DNA of 64,000 nt from Nitrosospira sp. (GCA_026399575.1 JAPLQS010000047.1:1-64000); one strand, 5' to 3'; positions 7,891 through 18,365 are shown, counted from the stretch's first letter. Numbers and translations are program-made. Notes: generated by a model from the letters alone, not told the origin.

Positions 7891-7920
7891 GCTGGGGTTC
7901 GTACCTCACCACCAGCCTAC
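7891..7920 (-). repeat. Single REP flanking the RAYT gene (right)
   Basis: GCTGGGG...CCAGCCTAC, the inverted partner of 7390-7419, starting 11 bases upstream of the RAYT start codon. This placement, REPs in inverted orientation around the transposase gene, is the standard RAYT locus layout. Confidence 0.88.
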
Positions 7921-8005
7921 GGTTCGTACCTCATTGGGTCTACTATTCGCGCATCATTGCTGGCCTAGGATGCGTACCGCATCATTAGCCTGCACACATC
8001 TCCAT

Positions 8006-9670
8006 TTATCGACTGATCGGCTTGTAACGTATCCGCTTCGGCTTGGCGCCCTCTTCACCCAGGCGCTTGCGCTTGTCCGCTTCGTATTCCTGATAGTTGC
8101 CGTTGAAGAAGGTCCATTGCGAATTGCCTTCCGCCGCGAGGATATGGGTGGCGATGCGATCGAGGAACCAGCGGTCGTGCGAGATCACCAGCACACAGCC
8201 GGCGAATTCGAGCAGCGCATCTTCCAGCGCGCGCAGGGTTTCCACATCCAGATCATTCGATGGCTCGTCCAGCAGCAGCACGTTGCCGCCCGAGATCAAT
8301 GTCTTGGCCAGATGCAGTCGGCCGCGCTCGCCGCCGGACAGATTGCCGACGATCTTGGCCTGGTCTGCGCCCTTGAAGTTGAAGCGGCCGATGTAGGCAC
8401 GCGCAGGGGTTTCGTACTTGCCCACGGTGAGAATATCGTTGCCGCCGGAGATGGCATCGAACACGCTCTTGTCATTCTCCAGCGAGTCGCGCGCCTGATC
8501 GACATGCGCGATCCTGACGGTGGAGCCGATTTTCACTTCGCCGGAATCCGGCTGCTCCTTGCCGGTGATCAGCTTGAACAGCGTGGATTTGCCCGCGCCG
8601 TTCGGGCCGATGATGCCGACGATGGCACCGGGCGGCACCTTGAAGCTGAGGTTGTCGATCAGCAGGCGGTCGCCGTAGGCTTTGGAAACATTGGTGAATT
8701 CGATCACTTCATTGCCGAGCCGCTCCGCCACCGGGATGAAAATTTCCTGGGTCTCGTTGCGCTTCTGGTATTCCTGCGAATTGAGTTCTTCGAAGCGGGC
8801 GATGCGCGCTTTCGATTTCGCCTGCCGCCCCTTCGGGTTCTGTCGCACCCATTCCAGTTCCTTGTGCAGCGCTTTCTGGCGCGCGGATTCGCCGGATTCT
8901 TCCTGCTTCAAGCGAGCTTCCTTCTGCTCCAGCCAGCTTGAGTAATTGCCTTTCCACGGAATGCCGTGGCCGCGATCCAGTTCCAGTATCCACTCGGCGG
9001 CGTTGTCGAGGAAGTAGCGGTCATGCGTGACCGCCACTACGGTGCCGGGGAAGCGCACCAGGAATTGCTCCAGCCATTCCACCGACTCGGCGTCGAGGTG
9101 GTTGGTCGGCTCGTCCAGCAGCAGCATGTCGGGCTTTTCCAGCAGCAACTTGCACAGCGCCACGCGCCGCTTCTCCCCGCCGGAAAGATTCTTGACCACG
9201 GCATCCCACGGCGGCAGACGCAATGCATCGGCGGCGATTTCCAGTTGCTGGTCACTGCCTCCGCTGCCGGCGGCAAGAATGGCTTCCAGCCGCGTCTGTT
9301 CGGCGGCGAGCGCATCGAAATCGGCGTCCGGCTCGGCGTAAGCGGCATAGACTGCATCCAGCTTCTGCTGCGCGCTGGCCGCTTCGCCCAGCCCTTCCTG
9401 CACGGCTTCGCGCACGGTCTGCTCCGGGTTGAGCTGCGGCTCCTGCGGCAGATAGCCGATATTGAGATTGGGCATCGGCAGGGCTTCGCCCTCGAAATCC
9501 TTGTCCACTCCCGCCATGATGCGCAGCACGGTGGACTTACCCGAACCGTTCAGGCCCAGCAGGCCTATCTTGGCGCCGGGGAAAAAACTGAGCGAGATGT
9601 TCTTGAGTATCTGCCGCTTGGGAGGTACGACCTTGCCCACGCGGTTCATGGTGAAAACGTATTGCGCCAT
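8006..9670 (-). CDS. ettA: Energy-dependent translational throttle protein EttA (ABC-F)
   Basis: 554 residues, full family length. A cytoplasmic ABC-F ATPase that binds the ribosomal E site and gates entry of 70S initiation complexes into elongation according to the ADP/ATP ratio. Two ABC domains: Walker A GLNGSGKST (about 39-47) and GPNGAGKST (about 355-363); signature LSGGEKRR and LSGGERGR; Walker B LLLDEPTNHLD and LLLDEPSNDLD; an arm and linker of charged helices between them (WLEQKEARLKQEESGES). The C-terminal RKRLGEEGAKPKRIRYKPI is typical of EttA. Monocistronic. Confidence 0.97.
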   Translation of the reverse strand: MAQYVFTMNRVGKVVPPKRQILKNISLSFFPGAKIGLLGLNGSGKSTVLRIMAGVDKDFEGEALPMPNLNIGYLPQEPQLNPEQTVREAVQEGLGEAASAQQKLDAVYAAYAEPDADFDALAAEQTRLEAILAAGSGGSDQQLEIAADALRLPPWDAVVKNLSGGEKRRVALCKLLLEKPDMLLLDEPTNHLDAESVEWLEQFLVRFPGTVVAVTHDRYFLDNAAEWILELDRGHGIPWKGNYSSWLEQKEARLKQEESGESARQKALHKELEWVRQNPKGRQAKSKARIARFEELNSQEYQKRNETQEIFIPVAERLGNEVIEFTNVSKAYGDRLLIDNLSFKVPPGAIVGIIGPNGAGKSTLFKLITGKEQPDSGEVKIGSTVRIAHVDQARDSLENDKSVFDAISGGNDILTVGKYETPARAYIGRFNFKGADQAKIVGNLSGGERGRLHLAKTLISGGNVLLLDEPSNDLDVETLRALEDALLEFAGCVLVISHDRWFLDRIATHILAAEGNSQWTFFNGNYQEYEADKRKRLGEEGAKPKRIRYKPISR

Positions 9671-9899
9671 AGTATGTTGGTGTCAGTAAGAAATAGTAAT
9701 TTTGTTTCTCGGAAGTACCCAGGGCGAACAGGTTTTTCACCTCAATTTCGCTGCTGAATTATACCCCCTTAATGCTTTGTTCCGCCTGATCCGCAGAGCG
9801 CATTTCCAGGCACATCCTATGCATCCGTTATGACGAAAGCCGTCAACCGGTCTATACTTTTTTCTGATGCACTCGATAAACCTCACACCGGAGGATCAC

Positions 9900-10148
9900 A
9901 TGAAACTACGCCAACTGATTGCCATTGCCGCCCTTACCCTGTTCAGCAGCGCGGCCTTTGCGTACCACTGTACAAGCGACATGAGAAAAATCGATACGGC
10001 GCTGGAAAAGAATCCGAAACTCAGCGAGGCGCAGGCGGAAGAAGTCAGGAAACTGCGGGCTGAAGGCGAAGCGCTGCACAACAAGGGCAAGCACAAGGAA
10101 TCAGTCGAAACCCTTGGCAAGGCGATGAACATCCTCGGTATCAAGTAG
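9900..10148 (+). CDS. Small periplasmic protein of unknown function
   Basis: 82 residues. A clear signal peptide MKLRQLIAIAALTLFSSAAF-A with cleavage near residue 22, leaving a mature peptide of about 60 charged, helical residues (YHCTSDMRKIDTALEKNPKL, then LRAEGEALHNKGKHKES) with a TPR-like alternation. GGAGG lies 7 bases before the ATG at 9900; the longer frame from 9867 has no such site. It is convergent with the LonB-like protease gene (16-base gap). I do not recognise a named family. Confidence 0.75.
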   Translation: MKLRQLIAIAALTLFSSAAFAYHCTSDMRKIDTALEKNPKLSEAQAEEVRKLRAEGEALHNKGKHKESVETLGKAMNILGIK

Positions 10149-10164
10149 CCGCACCGCCCTGACA

Positions 10165-12567
10165 TCATGTCTTCGGATGTTGCGCCTCCTGGCAAGCGTG
10201 GCGGTAGGCCAGCAAGGCTTGATACGCGCGGCCCAGCACGCTGTCTTGCGGATAATTGCCCGCCGCATCCGCTATGCCAAACGGGCATCCGGCAAGCAGT
10301 TCCATGCCTTCGCTCACGTGCTCCGCAGTATGAATATGGAATAAACCTTTGGCGACCGCCTCGACCACCTTGCGTTCCAGCATCAGGTGGCGGCGGTTGC
10401 GCTGCGGAATCAGCACACCGTGACTGCCATCCAGTCCGGCCGTTTCGCACGCGCTGAAGTAGCCCTCTATTTTTTCGTTGATCCCGCCCACCGGCAACAC
10501 TTCGCCGTGCTGGTTGACCGCGCCGGTAACGGCAATGCTTTGCTTGAGCGGCAAGTCCGCCAAGGACGAGAGCAGGATATACAACTCGGCACAGGACGCG
10601 GAATCCCCTTCCATGCCGTGATATTCCTGTTCGAACACGATGGAGGCATTGAGCGCGAGCGGAGCAGCGTGGACGAATAAGGCGGACAGATAATTCTGCA
10701 GAATGAACACGCCCTTGTCGTGGATCGGCCCGGACATCTCCACCTCGCGCTCGATGTTGAGCAAGCCATCCTCACCGGCAAAAGTACGCGCCGTGACGCG
10801 TACCGGGAAGCCAAAGCGGTAATCCCCCAGATCCACCTGGGTCAGGCTGTTGAGCTGGCCCACTTGCTCGCCCTGCAGCGCGATCAGCACTTCGCCTTCG
10901 GCAATGGATTCCTGCAGGCGTTGCTCCGGGTAATCATGGCGCAGGATGCGCGCGCGCAATGCGGCCTCGACATCCGCTGCCTCGACCAGGCGACCGGCAC
11001 GCACATGGCACAGTGCGGCACTTTCCATCACCAGCGCCTCGGCGCGAGCGAAGATCGCGCTTTGGCGGGCCTGGTCATCCACCTGCCGGTGGGAATCCTC
11101 CAGCAGGCGCGCGACGGCAGCGGCAGAAAAATGCGGCAGCCCCAGTTCCCGGCAGGTGCGGGCGACGAAGATGGCTGAGGCGCGGCGGGTTGAGGCGCTG
11201 GCGGGAAAGCTCTCGGCAAAGTCCACCTTGACGCGAAAGCGGCGCCCGAACTCCGGGTCTGCTTCCTGCAACTCGTAATACTGTTGGCGTGAACCGATCA
11301 GCACGATCTTGACTTCCACATCCACCGCTTCGGGTACCAGCGAGACTGCCGCAATCGAAGTGAAAGCCGTTCCCGGTTCCTCGATCTGCAGCCTGCCGCT
11401 GCGCAGCAAACGGCGCAGCTTCTCCCACACCAGACCATCGGCCAGCAGGTCGCGCAGATGCAGCATGAGGAAACCGCCGTGCGCCTTGAGCAGGCTGCCG
11501 GCGCGGATGCGGGTGAAGTCGGTCACCAGCACGTCGTTCTCGGACTGGTATTCGATGCTGCCGAACAGGGAGCGGAATAACGGATTGTCCTCGATGATTA
11601 CCGGCGCGCCATCCAGGCCGTCATTGTCCACTACCAGATTAACCCGGTAGCGGGACATCACCTGTTCCAATTCCTCCTGCCGGCCTTCCTCATCGCTATC
11701 GGAAACCTCGAACAGTTCCAGATTGTCGAGCAAATCCCGCATGACCTGTTCCAGATAAGTGCCGAGCTTGACGGAATCCTTGATCTGTTTCTTCAATGCG
11801 ACACGTATTTCCTGCAACTCATGCTCCAGCAGCGGCTTCACCACCTGCCGCTGCAATGCTGCCAGCGCCTCGTGCATGACCCGCTCCATCGGCCGGGTTC
11901 TCTCGAAATAGCGCGTAATCTCGGCGCGCAATTCCTGCTCGGCCTGTTCAATCTCGGCCCGGCGTTCCTTCGGCAGGGTAAGCACTTTATCCTCGGTAAG
12001 GATGTGTCCTTTTTCGTCCAACAGAGTGAAGACTATGTGCCTGGCCTCACGATGGATGGTGAAATTGTGCGATTCGGCGAAAGTGGTGAGTTCGGCATAG
12101 GCCTTGGCTTCTTCTGCCTTGTGGGCTTTTTCAATGCGCTCGCTCTCGACCTTGAAATCCTGCCCGTCCAGGCGCTGCGGGATTTCCGTCAGCAGGGATT
12201 TTGTCATGCGCACCAGATGTTGCCGCAGCAGGCGGCCCTGTCCGGCAGGCAGGCGCAGAGCCAGCGGTCTTTCCGGTGCGTCGAAGTTGTGCAGATAGCA
12301 TAAGTCGGGCGGCGCCGCCCGGTTGGCGGCAGCTGCGACCATCGCCTGGCGCAACAGCGAAGAGCGACCGCTGCCGACCTCCCCCCGCACGAACAGGTTA
12401 TAGTCTGGCCGATCCATGCCGAGACCAAAGCAGGCGGCCATTTCCGCGCGCTCCTGCCCGATCCACGGCAGCGGATACTGCAGCAATTCCGAGGTATCGG
12501 AAAACCCAAGCGAAGCGGGGTCGATGGTGAGGCGCAGATCGGCGGGAATCAGGTTGGAGATCGGCAT
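10165..12567 (-). CDS. LonB-like AAA+ serine protease (S16 family, YcbZ type)
   Basis: 800 residues. A LonB/YcbZ-like ATP-dependent protease: an atypical AAA domain (about 1-500) interrupted by a long coiled-coil region, then an S16 protease domain (about 560-775). The Ser/Lys dyad is visible as EGDSASCAELY and GGINEKIEGYF. The P-loop at about 62-70 reads GEVGSGRSS, with Arg where Lys is usual. The start at 12567 (MPISNLIPADLRL) is preferred to 12621 because the family begins near LxPxDLR. Neighbours give no substrate clue. Probably a soluble, cytoplasmic quality-control protease. Confidence 0.88.
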   Translation of the reverse strand: MPISNLIPADLRLTIDPASLGFSDTSELLQYPLPWIGQERAEMAACFGLGMDRPDYNLFVRGEVGSGRSSLLRQAMVAAAANRAAPPDLCYLHNFDAPERPLALRLPAGQGRLLRQHLVRMTKSLLTEIPQRLDGQDFKVESERIEKAHKAEEAKAYAELTTFAESHNFTIHREARHIVFTLLDEKGHILTEDKVLTLPKERRAEIEQAEQELRAEITRYFERTRPMERVMHEALAALQRQVVKPLLEHELQEIRVALKKQIKDSVKLGTYLEQVMRDLLDNLELFEVSDSDEEGRQEELEQVMSRYRVNLVVDNDGLDGAPVIIEDNPLFRSLFGSIEYQSENDVLVTDFTRIRAGSLLKAHGGFLMLHLRDLLADGLVWEKLRRLLRSGRLQIEEPGTAFTSIAAVSLVPEAVDVEVKIVLIGSRQQYYELQEADPEFGRRFRVKVDFAESFPASASTRRASAIFVARTCRELGLPHFSAAAVARLLEDSHRQVDDQARQSAIFARAEALVMESAALCHVRAGRLVEAADVEAALRARILRHDYPEQRLQESIAEGEVLIALQGEQVGQLNSLTQVDLGDYRFGFPVRVTARTFAGEDGLLNIEREVEMSGPIHDKGVFILQNYLSALFVHAAPLALNASIVFEQEYHGMEGDSASCAELYILLSSLADLPLKQSIAVTGAVNQHGEVLPVGGINEKIEGYFSACETAGLDGSHGVLIPQRNRRHLMLERKVVEAVAKGLFHIHTAEHVSEGMELLAGCPFGIADAAGNYPQDSVLGRAYQALLAYRHACQEAQHPKT

Positions 12568-12914
12568 TCTTAACCATAGTCGGGTAGGGATAAGGTAGGC
12601 TAGCTGATTCCCCCCCGACACTCAAGGCTAATCATCCGGATTTTACCTGCAACGCGCTCCACGGAGGGCTTGTTCAGTGAGATGAAGGTTGATCTACGCG
12701 AATACTGTAGGCTGGGGTAAGGTACGAACCCCAGCAACATGTGATCTCGGAATGCTGGGGTTCGCAAGCTCACCCCAGCCTACAGCGCTGCCGATGCAGA
12801 CACTCTCCGGCGAGAGTCTGCTCCCGGTCTTGTGTCTTTTCTTCCGTGCTAATATTGCACTCGACAGTCTGCCCGCCAGGGCGGAGCCTGTACTCAAGCA
12901 AAAGGATAACGAGC
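12568..12914. other. Intergenic region with a REP pair
   Basis: A 347-base divergent intergenic stretch between the protease gene and the Sel1 gene. Apart from the REP pair at 12707-12783 I see no gene or RNA. AAAGGATAACGAGC before 12915 is the ribosome-binding site of the Sel1 gene. Confidence 0.55.
12707..12783. repeat. REP pair (BIME-like element)
   Basis: Inverted REP units 12707-12735 (GTAG + GCTGGGG...CCCCAGC) and 12754-12783 (GCTGGGG...CCCCAGC + CTAC) separated by AACATGTGATCTCGGAAT. It is almost identical to the element at 18385-18463, including the spacer, so the pair rather than the single REP is the unit that spreads. Confidence 0.9.
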
Positions 12915-13520
12915 ATGAAGCAGTTGTTGCAACAGGGGTTGTTGGCTTGTCTGCTTTTGTTGGCGTTGACCGGACAGGCGATGGCCGATCCGCTGGCGGA
13001 AGCGAAACAGGCCTACTTTGCGGGCGATTACGCAAAAGCGGAAAAGTTGTTCCGCCCCCTGGCAGAACAGGGAAATGCATCTGCGCAGTTATACCTGGGT
13101 TCGATGTATGACGATGGCCAAGGCGTGCCACTGGACCATCGGGAAGCCGTAAAATGGTATCGCTTGGCTGCGCTGCAAGGGAATGCGTATGCGCAATACA
13201 GCCTGGGAGAGCTGTATGAAAATGGCGAAGAAGGGGTGGAGCAGGATTACCAGGAAGCGGTGAAATGGTTCCGACTGTCTGCGGCGCAGGGACATGCCAA
13301 TGCGCAGAATGATCTTGGCTTGATGTATGCCACTGGCCAGGGCGTGCCCCTGGATTATGTGCGCGCCTACATGTGGTTCAGTCTGGCTGCGGCAAAAGGT
13401 TTTGGTGAGGCACGACAGAACCTGGATACGGCGAGCGGAAAGATGAAGCCTGCACAGATCGCGCGCGCACAGCAACTGGCACGGGAGTGCGAGAAACGCA
13501 ATTACAAGAACTGCAATTAA
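12915..13520 (+). CDS. Exported Sel1-repeat protein
   Basis: 201 residues. Signal peptide MKQLLQQGLLACLLLLALTG-QAMA, then four Sel1-like TPR units (about residues 30-170) with the repeated pattern A...Y.LG.MY..GQGVP.D...A.KWYRLAA.QG. Sel1 proteins act as periplasmic scaffolds or adaptors; the partner is unknown. ATG at 12915 is chosen for the signal peptide and the AAAGGA site 8 bases upstream; an in-frame extension to 12741 runs through the REP element. Confidence 0.87.
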   Translation: MKQLLQQGLLACLLLLALTGQAMADPLAEAKQAYFAGDYAKAEKLFRPLAEQGNASAQLYLGSMYDDGQGVPLDHREAVKWYRLAALQGNAYAQYSLGELYENGEEGVEQDYQEAVKWFRLSAAQGHANAQNDLGLMYATGQGVPLDYVRAYMWFSLAAAKGFGEARQNLDTASGKMKPAQIARAQQLARECEKRNYKNCN

Positions 13521-13614
13521 AAGTCAGTCCCCCGCAGTTCAGCAATGCTCCCAACCAGTGTTTGCAGCGCGAAACTCTGGTCATTGGCGACTGATTACCA
13601 AAGAGGTGATATCC

Positions 13615-15390
13615 ATGCAATTCCGTACTTTTCATTTCATGCTGCTGGGATTGGCGGCGACTGCCGGCAGCAGCACTGCTGCGTTTGCCGAGACTGCCCA
13701 GAGCGACGCGAGTACTGCGGCATCTGCGGTGTCTGGTTCTGCGCATAAACATGAGATGCAGCCGCAGCTGCCGAATCAGCCAGGCGCAGATGCTCAGGCC
13801 GCACCAAAGTTGCTGAATCTCGGCTCACATACATTCGCGGTCAGTACGCGCAACGGGCGGGCGCAGCAGTTCATCAATCAGGGATTTAATCTCTCTTACG
13901 CATTCAACCATGCCGAAGCAGGCCTTGCGTTCCGGGAAGCGGCACGACTGGACCCTGCGCTTGCGATGGCGTACTGGGGCCAGGCATTAGTGCTCGGTCC
14001 AAACATCAACGCGCCAATGGCAGCAAAGGATGAGATACCGGCGCTGGAACTGGTGCGCAAGGCTGCCGCGCTGGTCGCGCAGGTTACGTCGCGTGAGCGC
14101 GCGCTGATTGACGCGCTGGAGAAGCGTTACACCGGGAAGCCCGAGCAGCGCAAGGCAAACGACCAGGCTTACGCGGATGCGATGCGGGAAGTGCATCTGC
14201 GTTTCCGCAGTGATCATGACATTGCGATGCTCTATGTCGAATCAATGATGGATCTCAACTCCTGGGGTTACTGGATGCGCGATGGTTATCCACTCGCAGG
14301 CACAGCCGAAATAGTCACGATCACCGAGGAGGTGCTGCAGCGCAATCCGCGACATCCGGGCGCGGCGCATCTGTATATCCACCTGGTCGAGCCGACGAGC
14401 ACGCCGGAGCGAGCAGAGAAGGCGGCCGATATACTGCTTACGCTGATGCCGGCGGCGGGACATCTGCTGCACATGCCGTCGCACATCTACCTGCGCGTGG
14501 GCCGCTACGCCGATGCAATAAAGAGCAGCCAGCTTGCGATCGCAGCCGATGAGGCGTATTTCGCGCAGCACCCCGCACCGGAACCTGGACTGTACCCGGC
14601 AGTCTATTTCCCCCACAACATTCATTTTCTCTGGTTTGCCGCCACTGCCGATGGCCAGAGCCGCATGGCGATAGAGTCGGCACGCAAGCTGGCCGGTACC
14701 ATAGATGAACCGGTATTGCAGGCGGTGCCGGCGACAGCGATATTTCGTGTCGTGCCGTACTGGGCGCTGGCGAGATTTGGAAAGTGGAACGAGATACTCC
14801 AGGAGCCAGCTCCGCCAGCCACGAACGCATTTTTGCAGGGCGCCTGGCACTATGTGCGCGGTCTGGCGTTTGCCGCAACGCGGCAGTTGCCGCAGGCCGA
14901 GCAGGAACTGGGGGCGCTGCGCGCGATCACAAAGGATGGAGCACTGGATTGGCAGTTGATGTCACTGAATAGCGCGCGCGACGTATTGAGCATTGGTCCT
15001 GAAGTGCTGGCTGGCGAGATCGCGGCAGCCCGTGGACAGTTCGATGCCGCCATCGCGCACCTGGATCGGGCGGTACGACTGGAGGATGCCCTCGCTTATA
15101 CGGAACCGCCGGAATGGCAATCCCCTGCAAGGCTGACGCTGGGTGCCATCCTGCTGGAAGCGGGGGGCGCAGCCGAAGCAGAGACGGTGTACTGGGAGGA
15201 TCTGCGCAGAAATCGCCACAGTGGCTGGACGCTACTTGGACTGTTGCAGACACTGCGTGCGCAAAAGAAGGACGATCAGGCGACATTGATCGAGGCGCGT
15301 TTCAGGAAGGCATGGACGCGCGCGGACGTGGCACTCGACGCATCACGTTTCGGCTGTATTGCGATGCCTCGCGCAGGAATAGCACCCTAG
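13615..15390 (+). CDS. Exported TPR-repeat protein, conserved hypothetical
   Basis: 591 residues. Signal peptide MQFRTFHFMLLGLAATAGSS..AAFA, then helical tetratricopeptide-like repeats across the whole protein: INQGFNLSYAFNHAEAGLAF near the N-terminus, HLYIHLVEPTSTPERAEKAA and HLLHMPSHIYLRVGRYADAI in the middle, and two further repeats near the C-terminus. The paired His-rich motifs HLYIHLVE and HMPSHIY are distinctive and could bind metal. AAGAGGTGATATCC precedes the ATG at 13615. Function unknown; not obviously linked to the Sel1 gene 94 bases upstream, though both are exported repeat proteins. Confidence 0.8.
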   Translation: MQFRTFHFMLLGLAATAGSSTAAFAETAQSDASTAASAVSGSAHKHEMQPQLPNQPGADAQAAPKLLNLGSHTFAVSTRNGRAQQFINQGFNLSYAFNHAEAGLAFREAARLDPALAMAYWGQALVLGPNINAPMAAKDEIPALELVRKAAALVAQVTSRERALIDALEKRYTGKPEQRKANDQAYADAMREVHLRFRSDHDIAMLYVESMMDLNSWGYWMRDGYPLAGTAEIVTITEEVLQRNPRHPGAAHLYIHLVEPTSTPERAEKAADILLTLMPAAGHLLHMPSHIYLRVGRYADAIKSSQLAIAADEAYFAQHPAPEPGLYPAVYFPHNIHFLWFAATADGQSRMAIESARKLAGTIDEPVLQAVPATAIFRVVPYWALARFGKWNEILQEPAPPATNAFLQGAWHYVRGLAFAATRQLPQAEQELGALRAITKDGALDWQLMSLNSARDVLSIGPEVLAGEIAAARGQFDAAIAHLDRAVRLEDALAYTEPPEWQSPARLTLGAILLEAGGAAEAETVYWEDLRRNRHSGWTLLGLLQTLRAQKKDDQATLIEARFRKAWTRADVALDASRFGCIAMPRAGIAP

Positions 15391-15504
15391 CTTGAGCGCC
15401 CGCTTTGAGGAAGATCGGTCGTCCGTTCGGTGCAATTCAGCCCGTTCAGTTTTTTTCACCACCATCATATTGCTGTAACAAACCCCGTGTATGGTTACGG
15501 CAAT

Positions 15505-15975
15505 ATGATTTTTTCCGCCACAAAAATCTTTGATCGTTCGATCAATCTGCTATTCGGGGTACTGCTGCTATTTATCACCATCGGGGTTACTGCCGGTGTC
15601 ATTAATTTATTCCTGCAGCTCGGCGATCTGGTAACGAGCACCGATATCACCCGTCATTACGTGCGTCTTGTTTCCGATGTGCTGACCTTGTTCGTGCTGA
15701 TCGAGCTGTCGCGTTCCCTTGTTTCCCATTTTGACGAACATCGCCTGCGCCTGACATTTATTGCCGATGCCGGCATTGTGTTCGTTCTGCGCGAAATCAT
15801 GATCAAATTATTTGAGCATAAGATCGCAGCGGATGAGATTTACGCCTTGAGTGCACTGCTGCTGGTGCTGGGTTGCCTGCGTACCGCAGCAGTCCTGGTC
15901 TATCAGCGCGAGAAACGGCTGCTGGCGAAGGAAACCAGGGCCAGACGGCCAACTCCGCGTATCCCTGTAAACTAG
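15505..15975 (+). CDS. psiE: PsiE-family membrane protein
   Basis: 156 residues with four predicted membrane segments (about 15-37, 55-75, 85-105, 115-135), length and layout of phosphate-starvation-inducible PsiE. Characteristic stretch [20 protein letters not shown] and [10 protein letters not shown]. The role of PsiE is unknown. Start at 15505 gives the canonical N-terminus; the frame is open to 15430 but that region is low-complexity (HHHH). Its stop overlaps that of the convergent ppsA by 3 bases, so the two transcripts must read into each other. Confidence 0.78.
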   Translation: MIFSATKIFDRSINLLFGVLLLFITIGVTAGVINLFLQLGDLVTSTDITRHYVRLVSDVLTLFVLIELSRSLVSHFDEHRLRLTFIADAGIVFVLREIMIKLFEHKIAADEIYALSALLLVLGCLRTAAVLVYQREKRLLAKETRARRPTPRIPVN

Positions 15976-18365
15976 GGAACTACCGGTTTCTTCGCTTGCT
16001 CCGCCAGATACAACCAGGTTTCGACTACGCTATCGGGGTTGAGCGAAAGGGTATCGATCCCTTCTTCCATCAGCCATTTCGCCAGATCGGGGTAATCCGA
16101 CGGGCCCTGTCCGCAAATGCCGATATATTTGTCGGCTTTATGACACGCCTGAATGGCCAGATGCAGCAAGGCTTTCACCGCCGGGTCACGCTCGTCAAAA
16201 GATGCGGCGACCAGGCTGGAATCACGGTCCAGCCCCAGGGTCAGTTGCGTGAGATCATTCGAGCCGATGGAAAACCCGTCAAAGTATTCCAGGAATTGAT
16301 CCGCCAGCAGCGCATTGGACGGAATTTCACACATCATGATCAATCGCAGTCCGTTCTCGCCGCGTTTCAGGCCATCATCCGCCAGCAGTTCCACCACGCG
16401 CCGGGCCTCGCTCAAGGTGCGTACAAACGGGACCATGATTTCCACGTTGGTGAGTCCCATTTCGTCGCGCACTTTTTTCAGTGCGCGACATTCCAGCTCG
16501 AAACAGTCGCGGAAGCTCTCGGCTACATAACGCGAAGCGCCGCGAAAACCCAGCATCGGATTCTCTTCCCTGGGTTCGTAGCGCTGCCCGCCAATGAGGC
16601 TGGAGTATTCGTTGGATTTGAAATCTGACAGGCGCACGATCACCGGCTTGGGGAAAAATGCCGCCCCGAGCATGGCGATGCCCTCGGTGAGTTTTTCCAC
16701 ATAGAAACTCACCGGATCGCGGTAGCCTGCACTTTGTTTTTCCACCGCGAGTTTCAGATCCGCGGGAATATCGGGATAATCCAGCACCGCCTTGGGGTGG
16801 ATGCCGATCATGTGGGCGATGATGAATTCCAGCCGCGCCAGTCCCACGCCGTCATTGGGCAGGCGCTGGAAAGCAAATGCCAGTTCCGGGTTGCCCACAT
16901 TCAGCGCGATCTTGACCGGCGGCTTGGGCATGGTTTCCAGCACAAGGTCGAGCACTTCGACTTCCAGCGCACCGCGATAAACATTGCCAGTGTCGCCTTC
17001 GCTGCAGGATACCGTGACCATCTGCTCGTCGGCCAATACGCTGGTGGCATCACCGCAGCCGACCACGGCCGGAATGCCCAGTTCGCGCGCAACAATGGCC
17101 GCATGGCAGGTGCGCCCGCCGCGATTGGTGACAATGGCGGCAGCGCGCTGCATGATCGGCTCCCAGTCAGGATCGGTCATGTCGGTCACCAGCACGTCAC
17201 CCTGCTGCACTCGTGACATTTCTTTTGCATCCAGAATCAGCCGCACCGGTCCGCTGCCTATCTTCTGGCCGATGGCGCGGCCCGTTGTCAATACTTCCGA
17301 TCTGGTTTTCAGGTGGTAACGCCGCAGTGTTTCCAGCGCAGCATTGGTCTGCACTGTCTCCGGCCGTGCCTGCAAAATGTAGAGCTTGCCGTCGGTACCG
17401 TCTTTGCCCCATTCGATATCCATCGGCCGGCGATAATGCCGTTCAATCGCGAGCGCATGGCGCGCCAGCTCTTCCACTTCCGCATCGGTGATGGAAAAGC
17501 GCTGGCGCTCGGCTTCCGCCACCGCCAGCGTTGCCACTGAATGGTTGGCTGCACGGCTGTCGGTGAATTGCATCTTGATAAGCTTGAAACCGAGATTGCG
17601 CCGCAAGATCGCGGGCCTGCCCTGCTGCAGCGCGGGCTTGTAAACGTAGAATTCATCAGGGTTCACCGCGCCCTGCACCACGGTTTCGCCGAGACCATAG
17701 GCAGCCGTGATGAACACCACCTGATCGAAACCGGATTCGGTGTCGAGCGTGAATATCACGCCGGCAGCACCGATGTCGCTGCGCACCATGCGCTGCACGC
17801 CGACAGACAGCGCCACTTCGGCATGAACGAAACCGTGGTGAACGCGATAGGAAATGGCGCGGTCGTTGTAGAGCGAGGCAAACACCTGCCTGACGGCTGC
17901 CAGCAGATTGTCCAGGCCGTGGATATTGAGAAAGGTTTCCTGCTGCCCGGCAAACGAGGCGTCGGCCAGGTCTTCGGCGGTGGCCGAGGAACGCACCGCC
18001 ACAGAAATATCGCCGGCTGCCTGCTGCAGCAGCTTTGCGTAAGCAGCGGCGATTTCCTGCTGCAGTCGTGGCGGCAGCGGGGTTGCCACGATCCAGCTGC
18101 GGATTTGTGCGCCGGTCTCAGCCAGTGCTGCGACATCTTTGATATCCAGCGTGGCAAGTATTTGTTCGATGCGCTGCGCCAGACCGCCCTGCGCCAGGAA
18201 ATCACGATAGGCCGCAGCGGTTGTGGCGAAACCGCCGGGAACCCTTACCCCGGCTTGAGCCAGTTGGCTGATCATCTCCCCGAGCGAAGCGTTCTTGCCA
18301 CCGACGCTGTCCACATCGGTCATGCGCAGCTCGTCCAGCCAGATCACATATCTTGCATCTTCCAT
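15972..18365 (-). CDS. ppsA: Phosphoenolpyruvate synthase
   Basis: 797 residues, full length. Converts pyruvate + ATP to PEP + AMP + phosphate, the entry to gluconeogenesis. Domains: ATP-binding PPDK_N (about 10-340; [30 protein letters not shown] split across the loop), phosphohistidine domain (about 380-460) with catalytic His in [15 protein letters not shown], and the PEP/pyruvate TIM barrel (about 480-790) ending with [12 protein letters not shown] and Cys in CGQGPS. AGGAGCGGGA precedes the ATG. Convergent with psiE; a REP pair lies just upstream. Confidence 0.97.
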   Translation of the reverse strand: MEDARYVIWLDELRMTDVDSVGGKNASLGEMISQLAQAGVRVPGGFATTAAAYRDFLAQGGLAQRIEQILATLDIKDVAALAETGAQIRSWIVATPLPPRLQQEIAAAYAKLLQQAAGDISVAVRSSATAEDLADASFAGQQETFLNIHGLDNLLAAVRQVFASLYNDRAISYRVHHGFVHAEVALSVGVQRMVRSDIGAAGVIFTLDTESGFDQVVFITAAYGLGETVVQGAVNPDEFYVYKPALQQGRPAILRRNLGFKLIKMQFTDSRAANHSVATLAVAEAERQRFSITDAEVEELARHALAIERHYRRPMDIEWGKDGTDGKLYILQARPETVQTNAALETLRRYHLKTRSEVLTTGRAIGQKIGSGPVRLILDAKEMSRVQQGDVLVTDMTDPDWEPIMQRAAAIVTNRGGRTCHAAIVARELGIPAVVGCGDATSVLADEQMVTVSCSEGDTGNVYRGALEVEVLDLVLETMPKPPVKIALNVGNPELAFAFQRLPNDGVGLARLEFIIAHMIGIHPKAVLDYPDIPADLKLAVEKQSAGYRDPVSFYVEKLTEGIAMLGAAFFPKPVIVRLSDFKSNEYSSLIGGQRYEPREENPMLGFRGASRYVAESFRDCFELECRALKKVRDEMGLTNVEIMVPFVRTLSEARRVVELLADDGLKRGENGLRLIMMCEIPSNALLADQFLEYFDGFSIGSNDLTQLTLGLDRDSSLVAASFDERDPAVKALLHLAIQACHKADKYIGICGQGPSDYPDLAKWLMEEGIDTLSLNPDSVVETWLYLAEQAKKPVVP

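Noticed and set aside
9830-9866. Defined promoter for the small periplasmic protein
   Set aside because: TATACT is present, but no -35 hexamer at a suitable distance is convincing.
12707-12783. CRISPR-like repeats
   Set aside because: The inverted GTAG-headed pair with a constant spacer is dispersed, not arrayed with variable spacers, and no cas genes are present.
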